Positions 6,848 through 14,001 of a DNA stretch of 18,371 bases are shown here, piece by piece. The notes below the pieces were generated by a model. That model was given only the letters and a program-made list of their open reading frames with translations. It did not search any database and was not told the origin of the DNA. The number at the start of each line of letters is the position of its first letter. The stretch's first letter is position 1. Where the stretch lies: NCBI GenBank assembly GCA_002477475.1, contig DLPX01000034.1, positions 1 to 18,371 on the forward strand. The letters run 5' to 3'. The translations under genes and the position numbers were made by a program. Origin of the DNA: Proteobacteria bacterium UBA7447 (GTDB taxonomy: Bacteria; Pseudomonadota; Gammaproteobacteria; Arenicellales; UBA868).

Positions 6848-8627
6848 CGGAATGCTCTATTTGAACGGTGACGCCTCAAAGGAGTGGATTCCCGTTGCTT
6901 CGGGTACTGACCTGGTTCCGCGCCACGTGTTTCATGGGCGTTTGCCGGGTCAGGAGCTAGCAATCTGGCGGGCCGATGATGGTTTTGTAAACATTTGGCA
7001 GAACCGGTGCCTGCATCGTGGGGTTCGATTGACTATCGGAACGAACGATGGCGCACAGTTGCGGTGCCAGTACCATGGATGGTGCTACGCAAATCGGACC
7101 GGGTCCTGTACCTATATCCCGGCTCATCCGGGAGATTCCCCGGCCCCGACTCTGACAAATCGTACGTTTCCTTCGATTGAAAAGTACGGCCTGGTCTGGA
7201 CTACTTTGGCCGATCAGCCTCCGGTGCCCGCCATTGAAGCACTCGAAAATCACGTTACGGTCCCGCTTCGGGCAGTTTCCGTCAATGCATCGATGCAGAC
7301 TGTCTGCAATCAACTGCAGCACAGGGCCAAGCGCTTTGACGAATTCGGTCCAGCTAATGATTCTCAGATTGAAGTCATGAGTAGTGGGCCGATGCACGTC
7401 GAGGTAAGACAGTTTGCGGATTTGCCAGATGCGTCTTTGACTTTCTTTATTCAGCCCGTGGATGAAGATCGATCAGTCATTCGGGGAGTATTGAGCGGTG
7501 ATCAAGCACTCGCCGAGCCTTTACCGTTGTTGCGCTTCTTTAGCAGCGCTCTTAACGAGATGCGGGATCACATCGAATCGGATGGGTTAACCGTCTTTCG
7601 CGATACCGAAAAGATATCGGATTGTCCCGGCAAAATAACGAAACCAGTTAAACCCAGCAACTATCTCCGCGCACCGTCCACGCAGATGCTCAAGGTGCGC
7701 GTCTCTAAAAAGCGCCAGGAGGCTTATGGAGTTGTCGCGTTGGAATTGAGCCCGATAAAAGGAATGCTGCCCGGGGCTCAGCCAGGTGCACATATCGATA
7801 TTTGTTTACCAGGTAAACATGCCGCGCAGTATTCCCTTGTGAATGGGCCAGCCGAGACGGGGCGATACCTCATCGGTGTTAAGCGTGAGGAAGCGGGCGG
7901 CGGAGTGTCACGTCATATACACGATGAGCTACAACAGGGTGACGAGGTAGAAATATCGTTTCCAAAAAACCGGTTTCCCTTGCGGCGTGATGCGGTGAAT
8001 ACCGTTCTGATTGCCGGGGGGATAGGCATTACGCCAATACTGTCGATGGCGAAGACCTTGAGTCACGTAAACCTGGATTTTGTGCTGCATTACTTTGTGC
8101 GCTCCGAAGGCCATACCGCGTTTGCTTCAGAGGTGAGCGCTTTCGAGCAGAATGCAAACCTTCATGTTGGTTTGTCAGTAGGACACACCCAGGATCAGGT
8201 TTCGGAGATTCTTGAGAAGTGTGACCCGACCACCCAGATCTATGTCTGTGGGCCGCCACCCATGCTGGACATGGTGCAGTGCGTATCCAAGGAGCAAGGG
8301 ATCTCTGAGAAAATGGTCCACACTGAGTATTTTGAGAATCCAAATACTATCGACCTTGGTATAGCGTTCCGGGTGGTATTGAGTCGGTCGAATAAGGTTT
8401 TGGCGATCCCTCAGGGAAAAACTATTCTCCAGGTGCTTCAGGAAAATGACATCGACGTGCCGTCATCCTGCGAACAGGGCGCCTGCGGCACGTGTGTTGT
8501 TAAGGTACTGTTGGGCAACCCGGTCCATCAGGATGTTTGCCTCACGGAAATTGAGAAACAACAAGGAAACTGGATTGCCACTTGTGTTTCAAGATCCAGT
8601 TCGGATGAACTGATACTCGATATCTAG
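6831..8627 (+). CDS. Rieske-FNR-ferredoxin fusion reductase with vestigial oxygenase domain (NdmD-like)
   Basis: This 598-residue electron-transfer protein should pass electrons from NAD(P)H through a flavin and two iron-sulfur clusters to the NdmC-like subunit. The order is: a Rieske domain (about 18-125) with C60-x-H62 and C79-x2-H82; a middle part (about 140-265) resembling an oxygenase catalytic domain; a phthalate-dioxygenase-reductase-like flavin/NAD module with QYSLVNGP (333-340), the nucleotide-binding AGGIGITPILSM (395-406) and YVCGPPPMLD (471-480); and a plant-type ferredoxin with C547, C552, C555 and C585. In the middle part the iron-ligand motif has decayed to NQLQHRAKRFDE (160-171), losing both histidines and the aspartate. 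The Arg usual in the flavin motif RxYSL is Ala332. A GTG start at 6831 overlaps the preceding gene by 17 bases; an ATG at 6852 is the alternative. NdmD has the same Rieske-plus-reductase build. Confidence 0.87.
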   Translation: MHRQLDGMLYLNGDASKEWIPVASGTDLVPRHVFHGRLPGQELAIWRADDGFVNIWQNRCLHRGVRLTIGTNDGAQLRCQYHGWCYANRTGSCTYIPAHPGDSPAPTLTNRTFPSIEKYGLVWTTLADQPPVPAIEALENHVTVPLRAVSVNASMQTVCNQLQHRAKRFDEFGPANDSQIEVMSSGPMHVEVRQFADLPDASLTFFIQPVDEDRSVIRGVLSGDQALAEPLPLLRFFSSALNEMRDHIESDGLTVFRDTEKISDCPGKITKPVKPSNYLRAPSTQMLKVRVSKKRQEAYGVVALELSPIKGMLPGAQPGAHIDICLPGKHAAQYSLVNGPAETGRYLIGVKREEAGGGVSRHIHDELQQGDEVEISFPKNRFPLRRDAVNTVLIAGGIGITPILSMAKTLSHVNLDFVLHYFVRSEGHTAFASEVSAFEQNANLHVGLSVGHTQDQVSEILEKCDPTTQIYVCGPPPMLDMVQCVSKEQGISEKMVHTEYFENPNTIDLGIAFRVVLSRSNKVLAIPQGKTILQVLQENDIDVPSSCEQGACGTCVVKVLLGNPVHQDVCLTEIEKQQGNWIATCVSRSSSDELILDI

Positions 8628-8636
8628 GGTCGCCTC

Positions 8637-9272
8637 TTGCTTAAGTTATACGACTACGAGTTATCCGGAAACTGTTTCAAGATCAGGTGGTTCCTCAATA
8701 TCTTGGGTATTGAGTATGAATCAGTTGCCGTAGAGTTCTATCCCAGCAAAGAACACAAGTCGGCGTGGTTCAAAGAAATCAATCCCCTAGGACAGTTGCC
8801 GGTAATTGATGACGATGACTTTAGGCTGCGGGACGCGCAAGCCATTCTTGTCTATATCGCAACGAAATATGACTCCAGCGGTAACTGGTATCCGAGCCAT
8901 GATGCGAGTCAGACCGGGGAGATCGCGCAGTGGCTATCATTTGCAGACAGCCTAACAGCCACAATCTCATCCGCCCGACTCGCGACAACATTCTTTTTTG
9001 ATTTTGATCTAGAAAAGTGTCAGACCGGTGGCCATGAACTTTTGCGGATTCTAGATGAACATCTATGGTTTCAGGAGCAGCAGCAGTTGGAGTGGATTTG
9101 TCGTGGCAGGCATCCTTCGCTGGCGGAAATTGCCTGCTTCCCTTATGTAGCACTGTCTGAAGAGGGCGGAATCTCAAGGCAAGAGTTTGCTGCTGTCCGC
9201 CGATGGACAGACCGAGTCAAAAGAATTCCCGGGTTCATTGGTATGCCTGGGATATTTCCGGCAGGGTCCTGA
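8637..9272 (+). CDS. Glutathione S-transferase-like protein (NdmE-like)
   Basis: This is a 211-residue GST-fold protein. The N-terminal thioredoxin-like domain begins LKLYDYELSGNCFKIRWFL (2-20), with S10 and C13 in the region where catalytic Ser or Cys normally sits. It continues to INPLGQLPVI (48-57) with the cis-proline P55. The usual E-S pair that grips the glutathione gamma-glutamyl group is D66-A67 here (RDAQAIL), so glutathione binding may be weakened. The C-terminal half is helical. In the caffeine degrader Pseudomonas putida CBB5, NdmE is a GST homologue reported to be needed structurally for the NdmC-NdmD complex. This gene's place nine bases after the NdmD-like gene argues for the same role. 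TTG at 8637 is the likely start, with AGGG overlapping the upstream stop codon. A true GST activity remains possible. Confidence 0.82.
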   Translation: MLKLYDYELSGNCFKIRWFLNILGIEYESVAVEFYPSKEHKSAWFKEINPLGQLPVIDDDDFRLRDAQAILVYIATKYDSSGNWYPSHDASQTGEIAQWLSFADSLTATISSARLATTFFFDFDLEKCQTGGHELLRILDEHLWFQEQQQLEWICRGRHPSLAEIACFPYVALSEEGGISRQEFAAVRRWTDRVKRIPGFIGMPGIFPAGS

Positions 9273-9294
9273 TTCTGAGTAGACTCTTAGAGCA

Positions 9295-9378
9295 ATGAAG
9301 TCGATGAACGTTCTTTTCTTGATGGTCGATCAATTGGCGCCGGACTTTCTGAAATTTGGCCCTACCGAGAAACAATAG
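9295..9378 (+). pseudogene. Short sulfatase-like N-terminal remnant
   Basis: A 27-codon reading frame includes NVLFLMVDQLAPDFL, the first strand and metal-binding aspartate pattern (N-V-L-F-x-x-x-D-Q-x-x-x-D) that opens sulfatases and related alkaline-phosphatase-superfamily hydrolases. It stops at a TAG and I could not find the next family element (TPNLD) in any frame of the remaining gap up to 9460. It is therefore at best a truncated relic, possibly left by a rearrangement at the junction between two gene blocks. The match is short and could be chance. The rest of the 9273-9460 gap shows nothing else I can name. Confidence 0.35.
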
Positions 9379-9460
9379 AAGCGGCTGCGGGAAATTGGGC
9401 ATAATCGGTTGAACTGGCCCAAGAGCTTTAGATGAATCAAGAAGTAATTGAGAAAGTCCG

Positions 9461-10372
9461 ATGACAGATCCCTCCTGGGTACAACGAAGATTGTCTGGCG
9501 AAGGCGCGCCCATCCTGATTGATGGCGGTATGGGAACCGAACTTGAGAAATCCGGTGTCCCGATGGATGGCAAGGTCTGGAGTGCCCGCGCCATGTTGTC
9601 GCATCCCGATAAGGTTCGCGACGTGCACGAACGCTATATCCGGGCTGGCGCGGAAGCTATTATCACCAATACGTTTTCTTCAGCCAGACATATGCTGGAG
9701 CCGGGAGATCTTGGTGCCGAAGTAAGAAACGTCAACCTCAAGGCAGTGGAGCTCGCGCGCCAAGCCCGCGATACTGCCGCCACCTCATCGGTTGCGCTGG
9801 TCGGCTCTATCTGTGAGTGGTCATACGATGAGCATCCCGCCTGGAACTCGCCTGAGGTGGTGGGGCAGGCAGCAGCGGAGCAGGCCGAGATTCTGGCCGA
9901 GGCCGGGGTCGAGATGCTTGCTGTAGAAATGTGTGAGAGAGCAGAACTGTCGGATGCTGTTGTCGAGGCGGTTTTTCGTATTGGGCTTCCGGTATGGCTG
10001 GGCGTCAGTGCACGTCGACATCGAGATCAAGACAGGCTGTCATCGTTCGGATATCCGGAGCGTGATTTCGAAGAGGTCGTGAAAGTGGTTTCCCGATATC
10101 CCGCAGCAATTGTTAACGTCATGCATACCCCGGTTTCCGACGTCGGTGCGGCACTTGAAGTGGTGCGCAGTCATTGGAAGGGGCCTGTAGGGGTCTATCC
10201 CGAATCGGGCGAATTCATGATGCCAAACTGGAATTTTGTTGACGTCATTGATCCAGCAACGTTGGCTGAGAATGCCGTTTTATGGGCGAATGACGGAGTT
10301 CGGTTGATCGGCGGCTGTTGCGGTCTGGGTCCTGACCACATTGAGGCCGTGTCGCAGGCTCTGAATTCGTAA
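9461..10372 (+). CDS. Homocysteine S-methyltransferase-family protein, divergent at one zinc ligand
   Basis: This 303-residue TIM-barrel protein belongs to the methionine-synthase N-domain/BHMT/MmuM family, which moves methyl groups to homocysteine by means of a zinc thiolate site. The N-terminal ILIDGGMGTELEKSG (18-32) and ITNTFSSARHML (68-79) are typical. The C-terminal GGCCGLGPDHI (284-294) supplies two of the three zinc cysteines, C286 and C287. The third normally lies in a G-x-N-C motif, but this protein has VNVMHTP (218-224) instead, with M221 or H222 where Cys is expected. It may use a different ligand set or not be a homocysteine methyltransferase at all. A methyl donor cannot be inferred. 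It is 188 bases beyond the GST-like gene and is probably separate from that operon; its Shine-Dalgarno (GAGAAAG) is modest. Confidence 0.83.
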   Translation: MTDPSWVQRRLSGEGAPILIDGGMGTELEKSGVPMDGKVWSARAMLSHPDKVRDVHERYIRAGAEAIITNTFSSARHMLEPGDLGAEVRNVNLKAVELARQARDTAATSSVALVGSICEWSYDEHPAWNSPEVVGQAAAEQAEILAEAGVEMLAVEMCERAELSDAVVEAVFRIGLPVWLGVSARRHRDQDRLSSFGYPERDFEEVVKVVSRYPAAIVNVMHTPVSDVGAALEVVRSHWKGPVGVYPESGEFMMPNWNFVDVIDPATLAENAVLWANDGVRLIGGCCGLGPDHIEAVSQALNS

Positions 10373-10379
10373 CGGCAGT

Positions 10380-10410
10380 CTCCGGCGGCGCGACGACGTG
10401 GCCGCCAGAG
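10380..10410. terminator. Hairpin between convergent genes
   Basis: CTCCGGCGGC (10380-10389) pairs with GCCGCCAGAG (10401-10410) over ten positions with one mismatch, around an eleven-base loop. It fills almost all of the gap between the homocysteine-methyltransferase-family gene and the convergent YcgN-like gene. Neither side has a T tract, so it is a candidate bidirectional terminator or 3'-end stabiliser, not a clear intrinsic terminator. Confidence 0.4.
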
Positions 10411-10806
10411 CTAGTCCGTCGTCGTTATCCAGTCAATCACGTAATCCTGCAAGGCGTCTTCCGGGATCTGTGTTTCTGAAACAGTATGACCACTCACCTT
10501 CAGCGAATCGGGATCCATCAAAGACCTGCGGCCCTCATGCATCAGGCGATAGGCGCACGTAGAAGGCATGATGTCCAGAAGCGACAGGTTATCCGGGGAT
10601 AACTTCACGCAGTCGGGCTGGATGGTGCATCGATTGGCGTAGTCCGTGCAGCGACAGGTCTCGGTATCGAGGAAACGGCAGGCCACATTGGTGTAATGCA
10701 CCTTGCCGGTGTCCTCATCCTCCAGCTTAACAAGACAGCAACGGCCGCAGCCGTCACACAGGGCTTCCCATTCGTTCTGATCTAGAGACAACAACGGACT
10801 GGTCAT
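10411..10806 (-). CDS. YcgN-family cysteine-cluster protein
   Basis: This small protein (131 aa from the chosen start) carries ten cysteines. The N-terminal signature is C17-x2-C20-x2-C23-C24 (CDGCGRCC), and further cysteines follow at 43, 51, 53, 60, 66 and 84. This is the pattern of the UPF0260/YcgN family and its YkgJ-type relatives, thought to bind metal or an iron-sulfur cluster; the biochemical role is unknown. Proteobacterial homologues are usually around 140-155 aa. Two starts are possible. I prefer ATG at 10806, which has GAGAG upstream at workable spacing, over the ATG at 10824, which has none. It is transcribed toward the convergent methyltransferase gene and divergently from the SnoaL-like gene, with 82 bases between starts. 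I see nothing linking it functionally to the oxygenases. Confidence 0.85.
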   Translation of the reverse strand: MTSPLLSLDQNEWEALCDGCGRCCLVKLEDEDTGKVHYTNVACRFLDTETCRCTDYANRCTIQPDCVKLSPDNLSLLDIMPSTCAYRLMHEGRRSLMDPDSLKVSGHTVSETQIPEDALQDYVIDWITTTD

Positions 10807-10888
10807 GCTAAAACTCTCTGCCATGAATCAGCATTGTGCATGAGCCGACCATGATACGAAAGCAGATCAGGCCCAAAAAAGGGCGATC

Positions 10889-11320
10889 ATGAGTACGCAA
10901 GCCAGTCGACAGTTGATTCTGGCGCTTCACGATATCTGGAACAGCGGCAGCGTTGAGCAGATCCCGGAGATTTACGGAGAAAACTGTGCAGTGCACTGGG
11001 CGAAAGGTTGGGGTCCTGCCTCCAGCGGGCACGCTCAGATCAAAGAAGCGATTCTTCACACCCGAAGTATCTTTCCCGACTGGCACGAGGACGTGTTGGA
11101 TATGGTCGTCACACCCGACAAGGTGGTGACCCGCTATTGTTCAACGGGAACCCAGCATAAAGAGTATCTGGGGATTGCGGCCACAGGAAAAAAAGTGCAA
11201 TTTGAAGAGATTTCCATCTATCGTATCCAGGATTCTCTGGTCGTGGAGCAATGGTGTTTGGGCGACGATCTGTATTGTATTGCGCAGCTCAAAGGTGGAG
11301 GGAAGCCGCGCACTGGATAA
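10889..11320 (+). CDS. SnoaL-like / NTF2-fold ester cyclase-family protein
   Basis: This 143-residue cytoplasmic protein has the NTF2-like cone fold seen in SnoaL polyketide cyclases and many uncharacterised 'ester cyclases'. The typical order is visible: an N-terminal helix with ILALHDIWNSGSVEQIPEIY, then AVHWAKGWGPASSGHAQIKE, FPDWHEDVLDMVVTPDKVVTRY (first part about 72-84), and the closing strands FEEISIYRIQD and VVEQWCLGDD. The F-P-D-W-H/x-E segment is the common family signature around the pocket. The function of this branch is generally unknown; it may isomerise or hydrate a small substrate, or only bind one. The start has AAGGG a few bases upstream. It is separated by 18 bases from the EamA-type transporter, so the two are probably one operon. 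Confidence 0.82.
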   Translation: MSTQASRQLILALHDIWNSGSVEQIPEIYGENCAVHWAKGWGPASSGHAQIKEAILHTRSIFPDWHEDVLDMVVTPDKVVTRYCSTGTQHKEYLGIAATGKKVQFEEISIYRIQDSLVVEQWCLGDDLYCIAQLKGGGKPRTG

Positions 11321-11338
11321 ACCAGAGCGAAACAGTCC

Positions 11339-12220
11339 ATGAATTCCGATATGCGAAAACTGGCGATTCTCCTGATGATCGCAAGTTCTGTCGTGATCAG
11401 TTTTTCAGGCTTAATTGTCCGGATTCTGGAAGTCGGCCCTCTCGTGATGAATTTTTACCGCGGCATGTTTCTGATGTGTGCGGTCATGGTACTGCTGGTG
11501 GTGCGTTACCGGGGCGCCACCATTGTTCGGGTGATCAGCGTAGGATGGTCGGGGATCATCGCGGGGATAATGCTGGCGGCTGCCGCGATCACGTTTTTGC
11601 AGTCACTCACCCATACTACCGTGGCCAATACGTTATTTGTCCTGGCCGCTATTCCCTTCGTGACAGCAGGCCTCGCCTGGATCTTTCTGAAGGAACGTCC
11701 CAGTTCAGCAACGCTTATCACGATGGTCGTCGCCTTTGCAGGTATCGTCATCATGATCGGCGAGGGCTTTACCATCGGCGCTGCCTATGGGAACGTCATG
11801 GCCTTGCTGACGACTCTCAGCTTTTCGATTTATGCCGTGCTGGTCAGGCGCAACCGTCAGGTCGATATGTTGCCGGCGATACTGATTTCCACGCTTATCA
11901 TCATGGCGGTGGTGGCGCTGATGCGCCAGGGCGAACTCGAGATCTCCCGTCAGGATCTATGGCTTTGTCTGCTATGGGGCGGTGTTATGTCCGGATTTAC
12001 CAGCGCCTGCTTCATTGTGGCGTCAAGGCACATTGTGGCTGCGGAGCTGACGATCTTCATGCTGCTGGAGTTCGCGTTGGGGCCGGTGTGGGTGTGGCTC
12101 TTCGTTAACGAGAGCCCCTCCCGCTGGACTCTGGTCGGAGGCGCTTTGGTGATCTGTGCTGTGCTTGGAAGATCATTTGCAGAATTCAGGTCTCGCGGGT
12201 CATCCCGTCACGCCGTCTGA
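11339..12220 (+). CDS. EamA-family (drug/metabolite transporter superfamily) membrane protein
   Basis: This 293-residue hydrophobic protein fits ten membrane helices built from two EamA repeats. The first repeat runs from LAILLMIASSVVISFSGL (8-25) and includes NFYRGMFLMCAVM, AAITFLQSLTHTTVANTLF and AGLAWIFLKERPS. The second repeat starts near YGNVMALLTTLSFSIYAVLV and ends with LVGGALVICAVLGRSF. The F-L-K-E-R-P and F-V-N-E-S-P turns are the matching conserved ends of the fourth helix in each repeat. The family exports amino acids, nucleobases and other metabolites by secondary transport; the substrate here is unknown. The start ATG at 11339 has a weak ribosome-binding site, and an in-frame ATG at 11351 is possible. 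Thirty bases separate it from the convergent dioxygenase gene. Confidence 0.9.
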   Translation: MNSDMRKLAILLMIASSVVISFSGLIVRILEVGPLVMNFYRGMFLMCAVMVLLVVRYRGATIVRVISVGWSGIIAGIMLAAAAITFLQSLTHTTVANTLFVLAAIPFVTAGLAWIFLKERPSSATLITMVVAFAGIVIMIGEGFTIGAAYGNVMALLTTLSFSIYAVLVRRNRQVDMLPAILISTLIIMAVVALMRQGELEISRQDLWLCLLWGGVMSGFTSACFIVASRHIVAAELTIFMLLEFALGPVWVWLFVNESPSRWTLVGGALVICAVLGRSFAEFRSRGSSRHAV

Positions 12221-12250
12221 CCGCTTGCAGTGATCCGAAGACCAAAACTG

Positions 12251-13111
12251 TCAGACAGGGATTGTGTGAATGACGCCTTTCTCATTTCCCACGACCCGAG
12301 TCTGGCGCATCCGTCGACGCCAGCGGGCAGCATCATAACCGGCTCCACGATGCAGCAAGCATCGGTTGTCCCAGATCACGGTCTGTCCTGCTGCCCAAGC
12401 GTGGCGGATGATGTGCGCCGACTCAGTCGTGTGTTGGAGTAATTGGTCGAGCAGCTCGCGGCTTTCAACGCCAGACATTCCAACAATGGAACGCGCGTGA
12501 GATCCGATGTAGTAGTTGTTATGACCGTTTCCCGGATTGGTGCGCACCATCGGGTGCATGACCGGCGGCAGGGATGCCGCATGATTGGGGTTAACGGGGG
12601 CGACCGCGCTGCGCGAGAAAACATAGTCGTGGATAACGTGCATTGACGCCAGACGCTGTTGCTCATCCTGAGATAAACGCTGATAACCCGATCGCATGCT
12701 GACAAATTCCGTCTCCCCGCCCACCGCAGGCACCTCATGGGCGTGCAGAATCGAGACAAACGACGGAGTCTCACGGAAAGACGAGTCCGAGTGCCATAAC
12801 TGGTTGCCGCTTTGATAGCGTGCGTTCGTTTGATCCTGCAGGCTGCCGTCATCCTTCACGTTGCCTACGGTGCCGAAGTAACTTACCTCGCCGGTGCTTC
12901 CGTAAAGCACATGTTCGGCTTCCGGTGTGCCAAGCAATTTTGTGAAGGCAAGTTGCTTCTCATCGCTCATATCCTGATCTGGAAAACACAGCAGCGAATA
13001 CTCATCGATGGCCTGGCGCACCAATATCAGTGTTTCGGGATCCGTCATACCGCTCAACGTGACGCCTCGGATGCATGCGCCAAAGTCTTTGTGTAAGGGC
13101 TCGATCTGCAC
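12251..13111 (-). CDS. TfdA-like Fe(II)/2-oxoglutarate dioxygenase
   Basis: This 286-residue cytoplasmic oxygenase is noticeably close to 2,4-D dioxygenase TfdA. It shares NQLWHSDSSF (103-112), GGETEFVSMR (131-140), the FIGAHA-like YIGSHARSI, and WDNRCLLHRG (247-256). The iron triad is H107, D109 and H254, and the predicted 2OG-binding arginine is R265, eleven residues after H254 as in TfdA. Family members cleave ether, sulfonate or amine bonds by hydroxylation; resemblance to TfdA does not show that the substrate is a phenoxyacetate. It begins with GTG at 13111, eight bases after the upstream dioxygenase gene ends, so it is the last gene of a three-dioxygenase operon. A nearby GAG offers only a weak ribosome-binding site. 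Confidence 0.9.
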   Translation of the reverse strand: MQIEPLHKDFGACIRGVTLSGMTDPETLILVRQAIDEYSLLCFPDQDMSDEKQLAFTKLLGTPEAEHVLYGSTGEVSYFGTVGNVKDDGSLQDQTNARYQSGNQLWHSDSSFRETPSFVSILHAHEVPAVGGETEFVSMRSGYQRLSQDEQQRLASMHVIHDYVFSRSAVAPVNPNHAASLPPVMHPMVRTNPGNGHNNYYIGSHARSIVGMSGVESRELLDQLLQHTTESAHIIRHAWAAGQTVIWDNRCLLHRGAGYDAARWRRRMRQTRVVGNEKGVIHTIPV

Positions 13112-13119
13112 GGGGTGTC

Positions 13120-13980
13120 TCAGTGTGGCGAATAGTCTGATATTGAGTAGCCGGAGAATGCGGTACGCCGCATCTCACGACGGTATCCGTAATAATCATT
13201 CACCGCATAGTGCTGGGTGGAAAAGTTGTCCCAGATTGCCACCATTCCCTCGGACCAGCGCAGTCGGCAACAGTATTCAGGCTGGGTCGTATGCTGAAAC
13301 AGTGCATCAAGGATGGGACGGCTTTCTTCCTCGCTCATTCCCTCCAGTCGCAGGGTATACGTGGGGTTGAGGTAGAGCGCGCGGCGGTTGGTGACGGGAT
13401 GCGTCAGAACGGCTGGGTGAAACCGTTCCCGGTCGGCATCGGGATCGTTTCGAAGGGAACTGCCCTTCATGGATTGTTCCTCAATGGGCGGTGCCCATTT
13501 GATGCCGTAGGGCTTTCCCACATGGATCAGCTTTCGCTCATTGAGAATCTCTCGAAGCGGCGCCGCGAGCCCATCCCAGGCAGCCTGTTGGTTCGAAAAC
13601 AGCGTATCCCCACCAAAGGGAGGCACCTCAAGCGCGCACAACACTGAGCCATTGGGCGGCTGGTCAAAAAAACTGAGGTCGGTATGCCATCCGCCACCAA
13701 AAACGCCGGCCGCGTCATCCGCTTCTTTGATCACGTGGGTCATCTCCGGATGGGGGGCTTTACCCGGAGCGTAGGGATTGACCATCGGTTTGCCGAAGAC
13801 TTCAGATAACAGACGGTGCTGAGCTGCATCAAGAAACTGATCCTTAATGACCAACACCAGGTGCGTATCAAGGGCGGCCCGAAGCGCCTGCTCAAGGTCC
13901 TCGGAGATCGGCTGTTTGAGATCAAGGCCAGAGAGTTCCGCCCCTATTGTTCCTGTAATCGGGGTGATCCGCATCAGCAT
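13120..13980 (-). CDS. TauD/TfdA-family Fe(II)/2-oxoglutarate dioxygenase
   Basis: This is the second 286-residue TauD/TfdA-type enzyme of the operon. The N-terminus MRITPITGTIGAELSGLDL is typical of the family. Iron ligands are H99 and D101 in GGGWHTDLSF (96-105) and H257 in WDNFSTQHYAV; the 2OG arginine should be R268, eleven residues later. The equal length with the neighbouring TfdA-like protein is a coincidence of family size: the sequences differ strongly, so this is not a recent duplication. The HxD..H set is complete, so it should be active. The substrate is unknown; taurine, sulfonates, alkyl sulfates, aryloxy acids and quaternary amines are all handled by relatives. It starts 21 bases after the PhyH-like gene and ends eight bases before the TfdA-like gene. 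Confidence 0.9.
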   Translation of the reverse strand: MLMRITPITGTIGAELSGLDLKQPISEDLEQALRAALDTHLVLVIKDQFLDAAQHRLLSEVFGKPMVNPYAPGKAPHPEMTHVIKEADDAAGVFGGGWHTDLSFFDQPPNGSVLCALEVPPFGGDTLFSNQQAAWDGLAAPLREILNERKLIHVGKPYGIKWAPPIEEQSMKGSSLRNDPDADRERFHPAVLTHPVTNRRALYLNPTYTLRLEGMSEEESRPILDALFQHTTQPEYCCRLRWSEGMVAIWDNFSTQHYAVNDYYGYRREMRRTAFSGYSISDYSPH

Positions 13981-14001
13981 CGTCCAAACTGAGCTGGTTT
14001 C

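Noticed and set aside
11251..12108. Long plus-strand frame (285 codons) overlapping the EamA transporter
   Set aside because: It is rich in Arg, Gly, His and Asp in a pattern typical of a shifted frame, whereas the other frame gives a clean ten-helix transporter.
12251..13980. Recent tandem duplication of the two 286-residue dioxygenases
   Set aside because: Lengths are identical, but the proteins differ throughout except at family motifs, and the DNA shows no long direct repeat.
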